Positions 26,341-35,329 of a DNA stretch of 38,082 nt are shown piece by piece (within the stretch, counting starts at the first letter, position 1; each line of letters opens with the position of its first letter). The DNA comes from a virus. The DNA is taken from positions 1 to 38,082 of the IMG/VR virus record IMGVR_UViG_3300035184_000265, one strand, 5' to 3'. The notes beneath the pieces were generated by a model. The model was not told the DNA's origin and did not search any database. It saw only the letters and a list, made by a program, of their open reading frames with translations. The position numbers and the translations under genes are program-made.

Positions 26341-28452
26341 ATGTCATATACAATTAATTATACAGATGTTGCAAATAAAGGTACTATTACAGTTGAAGAC
26401 AGCACTATTAATAGAGAAACCACACTTGGATTTCCAGGGCGTAATTCTACAGCATATGGTGCAACAATTGCAGAAAACTTTTTACACTTATTAGAAAGTT
26501 TTGCATCTAATAATCCGCCAAGTAGTCCAGTCGAAGGGCAACTTTGGTATGATAATACATTAACTGAAGAAAAGTTAATGGTGTATAATGACACAAACTG
26601 GGTACCGGCAAGTGGTATTTCTAAATCAATTAATACTCCAGCTATTGCACAACTTGGTGATTTATGGGTAGACACAGATAACCAGCAACTATACTTATTT
26701 ACAGGTGGTGGTTGGGTACTAGTAGGACCTAGTTTCTCAGATGGACTAGCAACTGGTGCAAAAGCAGATCAAATTATTGGTCAAGATAACTTATTATATA
26801 ATATTTTAAGAATTGAAGTATCAGGACAAACTATTGGTATCCTTAGTGGGTCTGAAGTTCCGTTTATTCCTAAATCTACTATTGCAGGATTTGCAACAAT
26901 TAATCCAGGATTTAACTTAATTAATAAAGATACCGATAATGACGGATTGAGTAATTATAAGTTCTTTGGTACAGCTGAAAAAGCAGAAAATTTAATTGTA
27001 AATAATGAAATTGTTGCCGCAGGAAATTTCTTAAGAGGCAATACTACTAGTACAACAACATTTCCGTTAAACATTCAGAATAACCAGGGTATTAACTTTG
27101 GCGTAAATGCAGAACTTACAGTCGGAGTTGAAGGTAATGCTGGTGTAATTCAACATAATATTGGCGGATCAAATATTGATATGCGTGTTAGAAACAACGA
27201 TGTTGCTAAAACAGTTATACGTGTTGATTCGAACTTGCGTGTTGGTATTAATACAGAAGCACCAGAACAAGCACTTGACGTTGTAGGCAACATTCAATCA
27301 AGCGGCGGCATTGCTATTAATGATACAACTCAAAGTACGACTATTAATAATGGCGCATTGCAAGTACGTGGTGGCGCAGGCATTAGACAAGGTCTAAATG
27401 TAGGCGGCGAAACAAAACTTTCTAATTTACTTACTACAAACAGTATAGTTCCAGATGATAATAATATTAGAGATTTAGGTTCTTCGACAAGGTATTATAG
27501 AAATACTTATTCAAGTAACTTTATTGGAACGTTAGACGGAACAGTTAACGGTAAGGTTAACGGTCCATCAACATCATCAGCTAACTTAATTAACAAAACT
27601 ACATTTATTATGCTTGGCGATGTAGCAACACTTGTTCCTGTTGAATTTGATGGAGCATATCAAGACCCACAATTTGATAACGGATCAACTACAGATGAAA
27701 ATGGTGTAGTAACAGTTATAGCACCAGGCGAAGTGCCACTAACAAAAACGTTTAGAACAGAAATTTCAAATCAATTTATATCAAAGAAACCGCGTGAATC
27801 AGATGTTGCATCAGATGACTTATTATTGTTTAATGATGTAGACGGTTCTACACCAGGTCTTAAGAGTGTTACTAAAGAAAACTTACTAAAAACTATTCCA
27901 AGAACACCTGCTGGTGTACTAATGCCATATGGTGGAGATGTTGCTCCAGACGGCGGCAACTGGATTTTATGTGATGGTAGAGAACTTGATAAGACAGATT
28001 ATCAAGCATTGTTCCAAGTACTTGGTTATAAATTTAAACCAGAGTCACAAGTTGGAAATAATAACTTTGCTGTACCAGACATGCGTGGTAGAATGCCAAT
28101 GGGTGCTGATAATATGGGCGGACAAAGTGCTAATATTGTAACAGCAACATCTGCAGATATTGTAGGTGCATTAGATGGTAGTGAAACAAAACTAATTGAT
28201 AAAACTAACTTGCCTGAACACCAGCATGATATGAAGGACCAAGATAATAACCAATTTTATGCCACACAAGATAGACAAGATCCATCAACAGATACTAATG
28301 TTACAGGTATAGACGGCCCAACGGCTACTAATAGTGGCCAGAAATTATCAAATAGTGGTAACGTTATTAGTGATAACCCTGTAGGACAGGATTTTAATAT
28401 TATGCCACCGACAGTAACAATGAATTACATTATATATTCTGGAAGAGGGTAA
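26341..28452 (+). CDS. Short tail fibre-like protein with tail collar domain (gp12-like), fibre paralog 1
   Basis: The 703-aa protein has three parts. Residues 1-133 are a domain shared with the next two fibre genes (ENFLHLLESFA, GQLWYDN, GDLWVDTDNQQLYLF, VLVGP). The middle carries a DTDNDGLSN calcium-loop-like motif (197-205) and shaft-like repeats ending in DLGSSTRYYRNTYSSNFIG. Residues about 523-585 are a phage tail collar domain (PAGVLMPYGGDVAPDGGNWI, LCDGRELDKTDY, FAVPDMRGRMPMG), followed at 627-629 by H-x-H in LPEHQHDM, like the metal-binding His pair of T4 gp12/gp37 tips. This suggests a trimeric receptor-binding fibre. GAGGG precedes the start by 7 bases. Confidence 0.75.
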   Translation: MSYTINYTDVANKGTITVEDSTINRETTLGFPGRNSTAYGATIAENFLHLLESFASNNPPSSPVEGQLWYDNTLTEEKLMVYNDTNWVPASGISKSINTPAIAQLGDLWVDTDNQQLYLFTGGGWVLVGPSFSDGLATGAKADQIIGQDNLLYNILRIEVSGQTIGILSGSEVPFIPKSTIAGFATINPGFNLINKDTDNDGLSNYKFFGTAEKAENLIVNNEIVAAGNFLRGNTTSTTTFPLNIQNNQGINFGVNAELTVGVEGNAGVIQHNIGGSNIDMRVRNNDVAKTVIRVDSNLRVGINTEAPEQALDVVGNIQSSGGIAINDTTQSTTINNGALQVRGGAGIRQGLNVGGETKLSNLLTTNSIVPDDNNIRDLGSSTRYYRNTYSSNFIGTLDGTVNGKVNGPSTSSANLINKTTFIMLGDVATLVPVEFDGAYQDPQFDNGSTTDENGVVTVIAPGEVPLTKTFRTEISNQFISKKPRESDVASDDLLLFNDVDGSTPGLKSVTKENLLKTIPRTPAGVLMPYGGDVAPDGGNWILCDGRELDKTDYQALFQVLGYKFKPESQVGNNNFAVPDMRGRMPMGADNMGGQSANIVTATSADIVGALDGSETKLIDKTNLPEHQHDMKDQDNNQFYATQDRQDPSTDTNVTGIDGPTATNSGQKLSNSGNVISDNPVGQDFNIMPPTVTMNYIIYSGRG

Positions 28453-28455
28453 CAG

Positions 28456-30384
28456 ATGAGTTATAAATTAAATAAAACTAACGGCGAATTATTAGTAGAC
28501 CTTGTAGATGGTCAACTAGATATTACATCAACAGATATTTCGTTAGTTGGTAGAAATTACAGAGGCTACGGTGAAGCGTTTAATGAGAACTTAATTAAGT
28601 TATTAGAAAATTTTGCTAAAACTAGCGCCCCAGGAACACCGCTAATAGGACAACTTTGGTATGATACCGCTGAACAAAGATTAAAAGTTTATACAGGTGA
28701 TACTTTTCGATCAGCAGCAGGAGCTGTTGTTAGTCAAACACAGCCTAATTTAGTAGCAGGTGACCTTTGGATTGATAGTTTAAATAATAAACTATATTTC
28801 TTTGATGGCACTGATACAGTTTTAGTAGGACCACAGTATACAGCTAGTCAAGGTAAAACAGGAACTGAAGCATTTACAATATTAGACGAAAATGGTCAAG
28901 ACCAAACAGTTCTTCAACTATATATAAATGGTTCATTAACAGGAATTTATTCTAAATCAGAATTTAGACCAAGGGTTAATATTGTAGGGTTTCCAGTAGA
29001 CGCAGACGACAACAGAGTTCCAAAGCGTCAAATAATACGAATTGGATTTAATCCTGCAAGTACTAGTTTTTGGTTCCGCGGAACAGCACAAAGTTCAAGA
29101 GGACTAGTTAGTGACGCTGGCGAAGAATTTCAAGAAACTAACTTTATGAAAACTGACAGAAACACTAGTACAACTGGTTCGTTAGCGGTTAAAAACGCTG
29201 GAGGGTTAACGGTTGGAGTTAGTGATACTGTATATGCGGCATTAAAAATTGATAATAATTACATTACTACATTAGAAACACAAAGAATTGGTAGAGATTT
29301 TACTATTAGAACTCGTAGAGGTAACTTATTTGATAATGCATTTTATGCAGATTCAGATCTAAAGCGTGTTGGAATTTACACAACAACTCCTCAAGTAGAT
29401 TTTGATGTAGTAGGCGACGGTAGATTTTCCGGAGACTTAGAAGTTCAAGGAAATTTAACAATACAAGGCGATACAACTTATCTTAATGTGTCGTCACTAA
29501 GGGTTGAAGATAAAAATATTGAACTAGGATTAATGAATGATAGTGCAATTGGCGACGATGCAGTTGTTGATGGTGCTGGAGTAATTATACGTTCAACAGA
29601 CGGCAATAAGTCGTTAACATGGGAAAATGAAACAGGTAGCTGGACATTAAGTGAAGACTTAGATCTAGCAACTGGTAAAACATTCAATATTAATAACGTA
29701 ACTAAACTATCAACAGATAGATTACATGATTCGGTATTGTATGCTACAGGACTTATACAAGTTGGTAGTTTATCAACTCTAACAGTAGTAGGTAATGTTA
29801 CAATTAATGATAATCTAATTTCAAGTAATGCACTTGCAATTAGTAGTAACGGTACAATAACTATCAACAATCAACTCATCACTGGCGCAGATACACCAAC
29901 TAGTGCTAGAGTTGCTAATAACCTAGGAGGCACAGAAGATTTAGACTCTAGTGTTGCTACTAAAGGTTATGTTGATCAAGAAATTAGTGCAGAACCGGTA
30001 ACAATAGCATTAGATGCTACTGGAATGGTAAATCCATCGTCAGTATTTTCTGATAACATCGGACCGCACGAAGATATTAAAGATGCTATAGAATATCTAT
30101 ACCCGGCAGCACAAAAACAAGCCGGTAGCTATGCAAGGGTGTATGCAACATCATATATTGATGCACCAGTAACAGGTATTGATGTAAATTCTGCAATAAC
30201 AAAAACTACAGTTAATGTGTATGTTGATCCTGACGATAGTTCAACACCAGAATTTGACAGTGTACTAAAAGATATTACAATTAGTTCAGTATCTGGTTCT
30301 GCTAACTTATCACCGTCAAGGGCTAAGGTAGAGTTTCAAGTAGTAGGAGGAGTATGGCAATGGCAACGAACCATACCAGTTTAA
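28456..30384 (+). CDS. Tail fibre-like protein, fibre paralog 2
   Basis: The 642-aa protein starts with the same roughly 130-residue domain as its neighbours: LVGRNYRGYGEAFNENLIKL, GQLWYDTAEQRLKVY, GDLWIDSLNNKLYFF and VLVGPQ. The remainder is beta-rich with fibre-shaft features (LEVQGNLTIQGDTTYLNVSS, a run of short V-x-I-x-x-N strands around residues 430-470) and a TKGYVDQEI segment near 510 that is typical before fibre C-terminal domains. The last 120 residues (GIDVNSAITKTTVNVYVDPD and after) match nothing I know and lack a collar domain. A receptor-binding or fibre-connecting role is inferred from these traits and from the neighbours. Confidence 0.62.
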   Translation: MSYKLNKTNGELLVDLVDGQLDITSTDISLVGRNYRGYGEAFNENLIKLLENFAKTSAPGTPLIGQLWYDTAEQRLKVYTGDTFRSAAGAVVSQTQPNLVAGDLWIDSLNNKLYFFDGTDTVLVGPQYTASQGKTGTEAFTILDENGQDQTVLQLYINGSLTGIYSKSEFRPRVNIVGFPVDADDNRVPKRQIIRIGFNPASTSFWFRGTAQSSRGLVSDAGEEFQETNFMKTDRNTSTTGSLAVKNAGGLTVGVSDTVYAALKIDNNYITTLETQRIGRDFTIRTRRGNLFDNAFYADSDLKRVGIYTTTPQVDFDVVGDGRFSGDLEVQGNLTIQGDTTYLNVSSLRVEDKNIELGLMNDSAIGDDAVVDGAGVIIRSTDGNKSLTWENETGSWTLSEDLDLATGKTFNINNVTKLSTDRLHDSVLYATGLIQVGSLSTLTVVGNVTINDNLISSNALAISSNGTITINNQLITGADTPTSARVANNLGGTEDLDSSVATKGYVDQEISAEPVTIALDATGMVNPSSVFSDNIGPHEDIKDAIEYLYPAAQKQAGSYARVYATSYIDAPVTGIDVNSAITKTTVNVYVDPDDSSTPEFDSVLKDITISSVSGSANLSPSRAKVEFQVVGGVWQWQRTIPV

Positions 30385-30391
30385 CAAATCA

Positions 30392-30399
30392 GATAAATA
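30392..30399 (+). promoter_or_regulatory. T4-type late promoter for fibre paralog 3
   Basis: GATAAATA lies in the 40-base gap between two fibre genes, 25 bases before the start. AGGGG (30412-30416) is the ribosome binding site. Confidence 0.75.
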
Positions 30400-30424
30400 C
30401 TAAGTCGCAATAGGGGTTTAATAA

Positions 30425-32005
30425 ATGGCATATACAATAGATACATACAGCAACGGAAGGTCTTGGAAAATTGAAGACGGTACTGTTGATCAAACTACTG
30501 ATTTAAAATTAGTAGGTAAAAATTACGCAGGTTACGGTGAAATACAAAATGAAAATATGGTATTTTTACTGGAAAACTTTGCAGGGCAAACTGAGCCACC
30601 GAGAAAGATATCAGGTCAAATTTGGTTTGATACAGGTAACAGTAAATTAAAATTTTATGACGGAATTAAATGGCGTACAACAGGCGGCGCAGAAGTTAGT
30701 TCAACAGTTCCAACAGGCCTTAAAGAAGGTGACTTTTGGTGGGACCAAAATAACGAACAACTTTACACATATAACGGCGGCGACTTTGTACTTATCGGAC
30801 CCCAGAGTGCAGGATCAGGCCAAACACAAATTGTAAGCCGTACAGTACGCGACACTACTGGCTCTAGTAGAGGCATTATTACAGCAGTTGTAAATGACGA
30901 AGTTATATTTACTGTAAGTTCACAAGATTTTACAATTGATACAAGTGATGTAGACTCTAATATTTTAGGATTTGATAGAATACGTCAAGGTCTTACATTA
31001 AAGAACACACTAAACAGTAGCGGTGGTATTACATCAGGTGACTGGAGACTAGTAGGCACATCTACTAACTCAGAAAAACTTGGTGGATTATCAGCTAACT
31101 CATATGTACTAAAGACAGATGCTAACTTTAGTCAACTAGCTCGCTTTTCAGATCTAGGTATTGCTATTGGCGATTCAAACGATTTAAAAATTAAACAAGA
31201 AATTATTACTGGTAACGGCACACAAGTAGAACGTCCGATAATTTCAAACGAAACTGGCGGCAGTATTGCATTTAAAGCTAAAAATAATTCAGGTGTTGTA
31301 GTTAACTCAATACAAGTATTAGCAAATGCAATTATTCCTGGTTACGTAAACGGCACAGAAACACAAAACAAGCCAACTGCAACACTTTCTACTATGGGTA
31401 CAGCACAGTATCCTTGGCAAGAAATGTATGCAAAAGACTATATTGGTTTAGGAACGGCTGCAAAAGGTCTAGTACTTGAAGACGATGTTGATGCATATGT
31501 ATTTGACTTTACAAATGGTGTAGCTCCTCCTGCTAACTTACTAAGAAAGCCAAGCAAAGCAGCTGCAGCGAACACAGTAGTAGTAAGAGATCAAGATGCA
31601 GACATCTACGCAAATTACTTCCAGGGTATTGCAACAGAAGCACTATATGCTGACTTAGCAGAGAAATATACTACAGATGCTGAATATCCAGTTGGTACAG
31701 TAATGGCAGTTAGCTTAGATGATAATGCAGAAGCAACACAAGCAATGCGTGATACTATGGCAATTGGCGTTATATCATCTAAACCAGCATACTTAATGAA
31801 TAAAGCATGTGACGGACAAGCAATTGGTCTTAAAGGCCGAGTTCCAGTTCGTATTATTGGTCCAGTTAGAAAAGGACATTCAGTATTTGTTGACGAAAGC
31901 GGATGCGCAAGCACTATGATCAATGGCGGATGCTTAGTAGGCATAGCACTTGAGACTAATCTCGAAGAAGACGAGAAATTAGTTGAGTGTGTGTTGAAGG
32001 TATAA
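30425..32005 (+). CDS. Tail fibre-like protein, fibre paralog 3
   Basis: The 526-aa protein carries the shared N-terminal domain (LVGKNYAGYGEIQNENMVFL, GQIWFDT, GDFWWDQNNEQLYTY, VLIGPQ), then a shaft region with TMGTAQYPWQEMYAKDYIGL. Residues about 405-526 form a distinct end domain: LYADLAEKYTTDAEYPVGTV, then IGVISSKPAYLMN, GLKGRVPVRIIGPVRKG and GIALETNLEEDEKLVECVLK. This end domain occurs in many fibre and peripheral virion proteins after an ADLAE motif and may be a trimerisation or tip domain. It contains two Cys in CASTMINGGC. The stop codon lies inside the next late promoter. Confidence 0.65.
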   Translation: MAYTIDTYSNGRSWKIEDGTVDQTTDLKLVGKNYAGYGEIQNENMVFLLENFAGQTEPPRKISGQIWFDTGNSKLKFYDGIKWRTTGGAEVSSTVPTGLKEGDFWWDQNNEQLYTYNGGDFVLIGPQSAGSGQTQIVSRTVRDTTGSSRGIITAVVNDEVIFTVSSQDFTIDTSDVDSNILGFDRIRQGLTLKNTLNSSGGITSGDWRLVGTSTNSEKLGGLSANSYVLKTDANFSQLARFSDLGIAIGDSNDLKIKQEIITGNGTQVERPIISNETGGSIAFKAKNNSGVVVNSIQVLANAIIPGYVNGTETQNKPTATLSTMGTAQYPWQEMYAKDYIGLGTAAKGLVLEDDVDAYVFDFTNGVAPPANLLRKPSKAAAANTVVVRDQDADIYANYFQGIATEALYADLAEKYTTDAEYPVGTVMAVSLDDNAEATQAMRDTMAIGVISSKPAYLMNKACDGQAIGLKGRVPVRIIGPVRKGHSVFVDESGCASTMINGGCLVGIALETNLEEDEKLVECVLKV

Positions 32006-32008
32006 ATA
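32001..32008 (+). promoter_or_regulatory. T4-type late promoter, exact consensus
   Basis: TATAAATA is an exact match to the T4 late octamer, 30 bases before the next start. Its bases 32003-32005 are the TAA stop of the preceding fibre gene. AGGAAG (32025-32030) follows as ribosome binding site. Confidence 0.82.
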
Positions 32009-32038
32009 ATAGTAGCACTTAATTAGGAAGAAACGAAA

Positions 32039-32968
32039 ATGCCAGATTTAGTAAGAGGTACCAATGATCCCCAGGGTGCTTCTAGAATTACCGCAGCTAA
32101 CTACAACGATCTACAGTCGTCTGTTGCAGATTTACTTGGTGATGGATTTGCTGATACTGGTTATGGACAAGAACCTGTTAGTTCAGCACTATTAGCATCA
32201 GACATAGTAAGAGCCGAACACATGAATTTGTTAAGAGACGATATTAACAGAATCCAAGTACACCAAACTGGAAGTCTTAGTTCGTTATTAGAACTTGTTC
32301 CAGGAGAAAGAGTTAGTGCTAATGACATCGGCGGCATAGTTGATAAAGGATTCAACCAATTTGTTGCTGTTGTTAATATTTTAATAGCTAATAAAGATGT
32401 AGTTGATGGAACCCAAGTAACACTTGAAACAGCAACTACTAGTACACGTTTTGCAGCCTGGAATGGTAAAGTAGTACATAGTTTTACAGTAGCATTTGAT
32501 AATGCTACACACAGACGTGCTTATTTTAACGCTGGCGGCCAAATACAACTAAGTGCAACTATTGAAGGTGATACTACACAAAAAGGCGCAGACTGGAATT
32601 CTATATTAACAAATATGGGAACAATTAAGTTTAGTGCTAATACAACTTCAAAAACAGGTTCGGCAGGAATATTACAACCTGTTGGTAATTATGATTTGAC
32701 AACAAGTTATCAAAAGATATTCGAACGTAGAGGGCAAGCTGATTACTACGCAGAAAATAGATTTTTTATATATGCTAAAGAAGTAAGCAATCAGGCAATT
32801 CAATTTAGTATAGAATTTGAGGACAACGACCAGGGCGACCCAAATGATGATGAATTAATCCGCGGCACAATAACTAGTATAGTTAAACAATTAAGACCAA
32901 CCGGATCTTACGTAACTGTAAGCTCGCCATCATACAGCACACAATCTGCATTATCTGAAGGAGATTAA
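32039..32968 (+). CDS. Probable virion protein, NAGG-domain paralog 1
   Basis: The 309-aa protein has an N-terminal helical part (ITAANYNDLQSSVADLLGDG, then HMNLLRDDINRIQVHQTG at about 60-80) and a C-terminal beta-rich part marked by THRRAYFNAGGQIQL (from about residue 156), WNSILTNMGTIKF and AENRFFIYAKEV. It shares both parts with the following gene. A strong late promoter precedes it, so it is almost certainly a virion component; fibre tip, whisker or head decoration cannot be told apart from sequence. It ends in a Ser-rich tail (YVTVSSPSYSTQSALSEG). I know similar proteins from marine phages but no assigned function. Confidence 0.55.
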   Translation: MPDLVRGTNDPQGASRITAANYNDLQSSVADLLGDGFADTGYGQEPVSSALLASDIVRAEHMNLLRDDINRIQVHQTGSLSSLLELVPGERVSANDIGGIVDKGFNQFVAVVNILIANKDVVDGTQVTLETATTSTRFAAWNGKVVHSFTVAFDNATHRRAYFNAGGQIQLSATIEGDTTQKGADWNSILTNMGTIKFSANTTSKTGSAGILQPVGNYDLTTSYQKIFERRGQADYYAENRFFIYAKEVSNQAIQFSIEFEDNDQGDPNDDELIRGTITSIVKQLRPTGSYVTVSSPSYSTQSALSEGD

Positions 32969-32971
32969 TAC

Positions 32972-34069
32972 GTGGTAGCAACTGGTGGAATTATTAATAA
33001 CCAAGAGTATATTGGATTAGTTGAACGACTAACTGATATACTAGGCAACGGCTCTGGACAACAAGGTTACGGTCAACGTGTATTATGTTCAGAAAATTAT
33101 GGAGCAATTGGTAACCTTTTAGTACAAAATGATCATTGGAATGCATTAAGAACAGATATTAATAAAGCCTATAATCACCAAACTGGTGGTGCCTCGGGTA
33201 TAACGTCAATTGACAATGGTGCTATTATTGGTGCAGATGCATCTGGCACAAGTGTTACTAGAATATCGGGTACTGATACATTTACTATTAATGGTACTAA
33301 CACTCTTGAAGGTGTTAATGATTTTGATACTAAAATTTCAAACATCGAATCATCATCTAATTCTATTGCTGCAGGACAGTTTGATCTTACTACAGGAAGA
33401 CAAGCTGTAAATTCTTCAAGAACTACGCCCTGGGGTGTTAATAATATTAATATTATGGTATATTCAGAATTTACTGTTGAGTTCGAAGGCGGGTATACTA
33501 CAACAAATAGTTCCGGCACTTCAATGACAGCTAGTGCTACAGACCATCGTAGACACTTTTTTAATGCCGGTGGTGAAATTAGATTGAGTGCGGGACTTAC
33601 TGGCTCAACAGCAAAAGACTCAGACTGGGGTACACTGTTAGGTAACATGGGTCAAGTTATTTTTGGTAAAAATGCTACTACAAATGGCACAGGTACAGGT
33701 CGAGCAAGAGACGGATCAACTAACGTAGATAATGCCGGCGGCATTGAAAGTGCATTAGGTAATTATCAAGCAACAACTGGTTACCAATTAATATTCCAAA
33801 AGAATGGTTCTCAAGCAGAATACGCTGAAAACCTTGTAGCTATATATGTGAAACGAAACAACACAGCTACTACTCTTACATTTTTGTTTGAATTTTACGA
33901 TAATGACTCAGGTGACCAAACTGGTATCGGCCCTGGCGTTGATGAAAATGTTTTATCTGGTGGAGGAAGTCATTTTTGTGGCCTTGACTTTAAACGTCCT
34001 AATGCAGCAAACGGAGTTGATATTCCGGCACCAGCTGTAGCAGTCCAAACGGAATTACGCCTCACATAA
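32972..34069 (+). CDS. Probable virion protein, NAGG-domain paralog 2
   Basis: The 365-aa protein starts with GTG at 32972, supported by AAGGAG 8 bases upstream and only 3 bases after the previous stop. It repeats the plan of its neighbour: HWNALRTDINKAYNHQTGG (about residues 54-72), DHRRHFFNAGGEIRL (from about 191), WGTLLGNMGQVIFGK and YAENLVAIYVKRN. A Gly/Ser/Thr-rich insert (about 75-130, 160-185) makes it longer. It closes the late block: the next signal is an early promoter that begins 3 bases after the stop. The role is unknown; virion protein by location. Confidence 0.55.
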   Translation: MVATGGIINNQEYIGLVERLTDILGNGSGQQGYGQRVLCSENYGAIGNLLVQNDHWNALRTDINKAYNHQTGGASGITSIDNGAIIGADASGTSVTRISGTDTFTINGTNTLEGVNDFDTKISNIESSSNSIAAGQFDLTTGRQAVNSSRTTPWGVNNINIMVYSEFTVEFEGGYTTTNSSGTSMTASATDHRRHFFNAGGEIRLSAGLTGSTAKDSDWGTLLGNMGQVIFGKNATTNGTGTGRARDGSTNVDNAGGIESALGNYQATTGYQLIFQKNGSQAEYAENLVAIYVKRNNTATTLTFLFEFYDNDSGDQTGIGPGVDENVLSGGGSHFCGLDFKRPNAANGVDIPAPAVAVQTELRLT

Positions 34070-34072
34070 CAC

Positions 34073-34101
34073 TTGACAAATGCTTTTTCAGGCTATATAA
34101 T
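34073..34101 (+). promoter_or_regulatory. Perfect sigma-70-type promoter opening the accessory unit
   Basis: TTGACA (34073-34078), a 17-base spacer and TATAAT (34096-34101) match the bacterial consensus at all twelve positions. The start codon of the next gene is 23 bases beyond the -10 box, with GGAGAA at 34115-34120. No TAAATA late core occurs in this gap. Confidence 0.85.
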
Positions 34102-34124
34102 ATATACTATACCTGGAGAATTAT

Positions 34125-34472
34125 ATGGACGAGAGATTAGAACAAGCGTTAGACTTTTCAAACTACATGGTTACATTAAATAACCAACGTAGAGTTATTC
34201 ATGAACAATTTTTAGAAACTTGTGTACATTATTTAAATGGAGGCAAATTTTCTATAAGCCGAGATTTAATTACCTTTTGTCAAACACTACGACATAATGA
34301 TCAAGATAGTGCAATTCTAATTGACGACAACAATACTCCTGTTGAAGTAGAAGATCTACAGAAATTTCTAGATGATATTCTTGATATTTACTTTACTACG
34401 TCTTATGAATATCTTGATGAATATAATAAAATTAAAAAGAATAGAAAAGTAGAAGGTCTTGTTAATTTATGA
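34125..34472 (+). CDS. Conserved small phage protein of unknown function
   Basis: The 115-aa protein begins ERLEQALDFSNYMVTLNNQR and continues with an all-helical, acidic sequence containing LIDDNNTPVEVEDLQKFLDD. Similar proteins are familiar as conserved hypotheticals in cyanophage- and pelagiphage-type myoviruses, but I know of no function. Being first behind a perfect early promoter, it should be made soon after infection. No DNA-binding, membrane or catalytic motif is visible. Its stop overlaps the next start as ATGA. Confidence 0.6.
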   Translation: MDERLEQALDFSNYMVTLNNQRRVIHEQFLETCVHYLNGGKFSISRDLITFCQTLRHNDQDSAILIDDNNTPVEVEDLQKFLDDILDIYFTTSYEYLDEYNKIKKNRKVEGLVNL

Positions 34473-35329
34473 GTAAAGGTGTACTATTATTTGCACAAAA
34501 CAATCACTCAATTGATTATATTAAACAAGCAATATTTTGTGCTAAAAAAATTAAAAAACACCTTGGTATACCTGTAGCAATTGCCACAGACAATTCAGAT
34601 TATCTAAAAGCTACATATCCTTATTACGAAAAATATATTAGTCATGTAATAGAGTTAGACTGGTACGAATGTAAACAAAAGCGCACATACCGAGATGGTA
34701 CTATGAGCAAAAAAGATTTAGAATGGCGAAATCATGATCGTGCAACAGCATATGATATATCACCGTTTGACGAAACTATAGTAATGGATACTGATTTTAT
34801 TATTGGTAATGATATTTTATTAAATGCATTTGATACAGACCAAGATTTTTTAATATTTCGTCACATAACAGATCTTAATATGGATAGGCCTGATGAATAC
34901 AGGTTTAATAAAATTAGTGATCGAAGTATAGACATGTATTGGGCTACAATATTTTATTTTAAAAAGTCAGAAGGCATGAAACGGTTCTTTGATCTTATAA
35001 CTCACATTAAAGATAATTGGAATTTTTATAGACTTACGTATCAAATTGTAAATAAAACCTATAGAAATGATTTTGCATTTAGCATTGCAATACACATATT
35101 AAATGGTTTTCAGAGAACCAACTGGCCAAATGTATTACCAGGAAGACTATGGTTCACTAGCGATGCTGATGTGTTAGTAAAATTAGAAGACGAAACTTAT
35201 ACTTTTTTATTAGATAAAAAACATTGGGTAGGACATTATCATGCAGGTTGTGTAAAAGATGTAAACATCCATATTCTAAATAAGTTTGCACTAGATAGAT
35301 TTATTGACGAGGACTTAAAAAATGAGTAA
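34469..35329 (+). CDS. Glycosyltransferase-like protein, GT-A type, tandem paralog 1
   Basis: The 286-aa protein looks like a small GT-A enzyme. The N-terminus (GVLLFAQNN) starts a beta strand, PVAIATDNSDY gives a second strand, and FDETIVMDTDFII carries a D-x-D metal/nucleotide-sugar motif at residues 107-109. YWATIFYFKKSEGMKRFFDL follows the acceptor-side pattern of GT8-like families, and HWVGHYHAG near residue 250 could supply the late metal-binding His. No signal peptide or membrane helix is seen, so it should act in the cytoplasm. The donor and acceptor are unknown. It overlaps the preceding gene by 4 bases and the next by 8. Confidence 0.62.
   Translation: MSKGVLLFAQNNHSIDYIKQAIFCAKKIKKHLGIPVAIATDNSDYLKATYPYYEKYISHVIELDWYECKQKRTYRDGTMSKKDLEWRNHDRATAYDISPFDETIVMDTDFIIGNDILLNAFDTDQDFLIFRHITDLNMDRPDEYRFNKISDRSIDMYWATIFYFKKSEGMKRFFDLITHIKDNWNFYRLTYQIVNKTYRNDFAFSIAIHILNGFQRTNWPNVLPGRLWFTSDADVLVKLEDETYTFLLDKKHWVGHYHAGCVKDVNIHILNKFALDRFIDEDLKNE

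Noticed and set aside
33175-33648. 157-codon antisense frame inside the second NAGG paralog
   Set aside because: It mirrors a low-complexity Gly/Ser/Thr coding region, lacks a start signal and gives a Pro/Val/Leu-rich composition typical of shadow frames.
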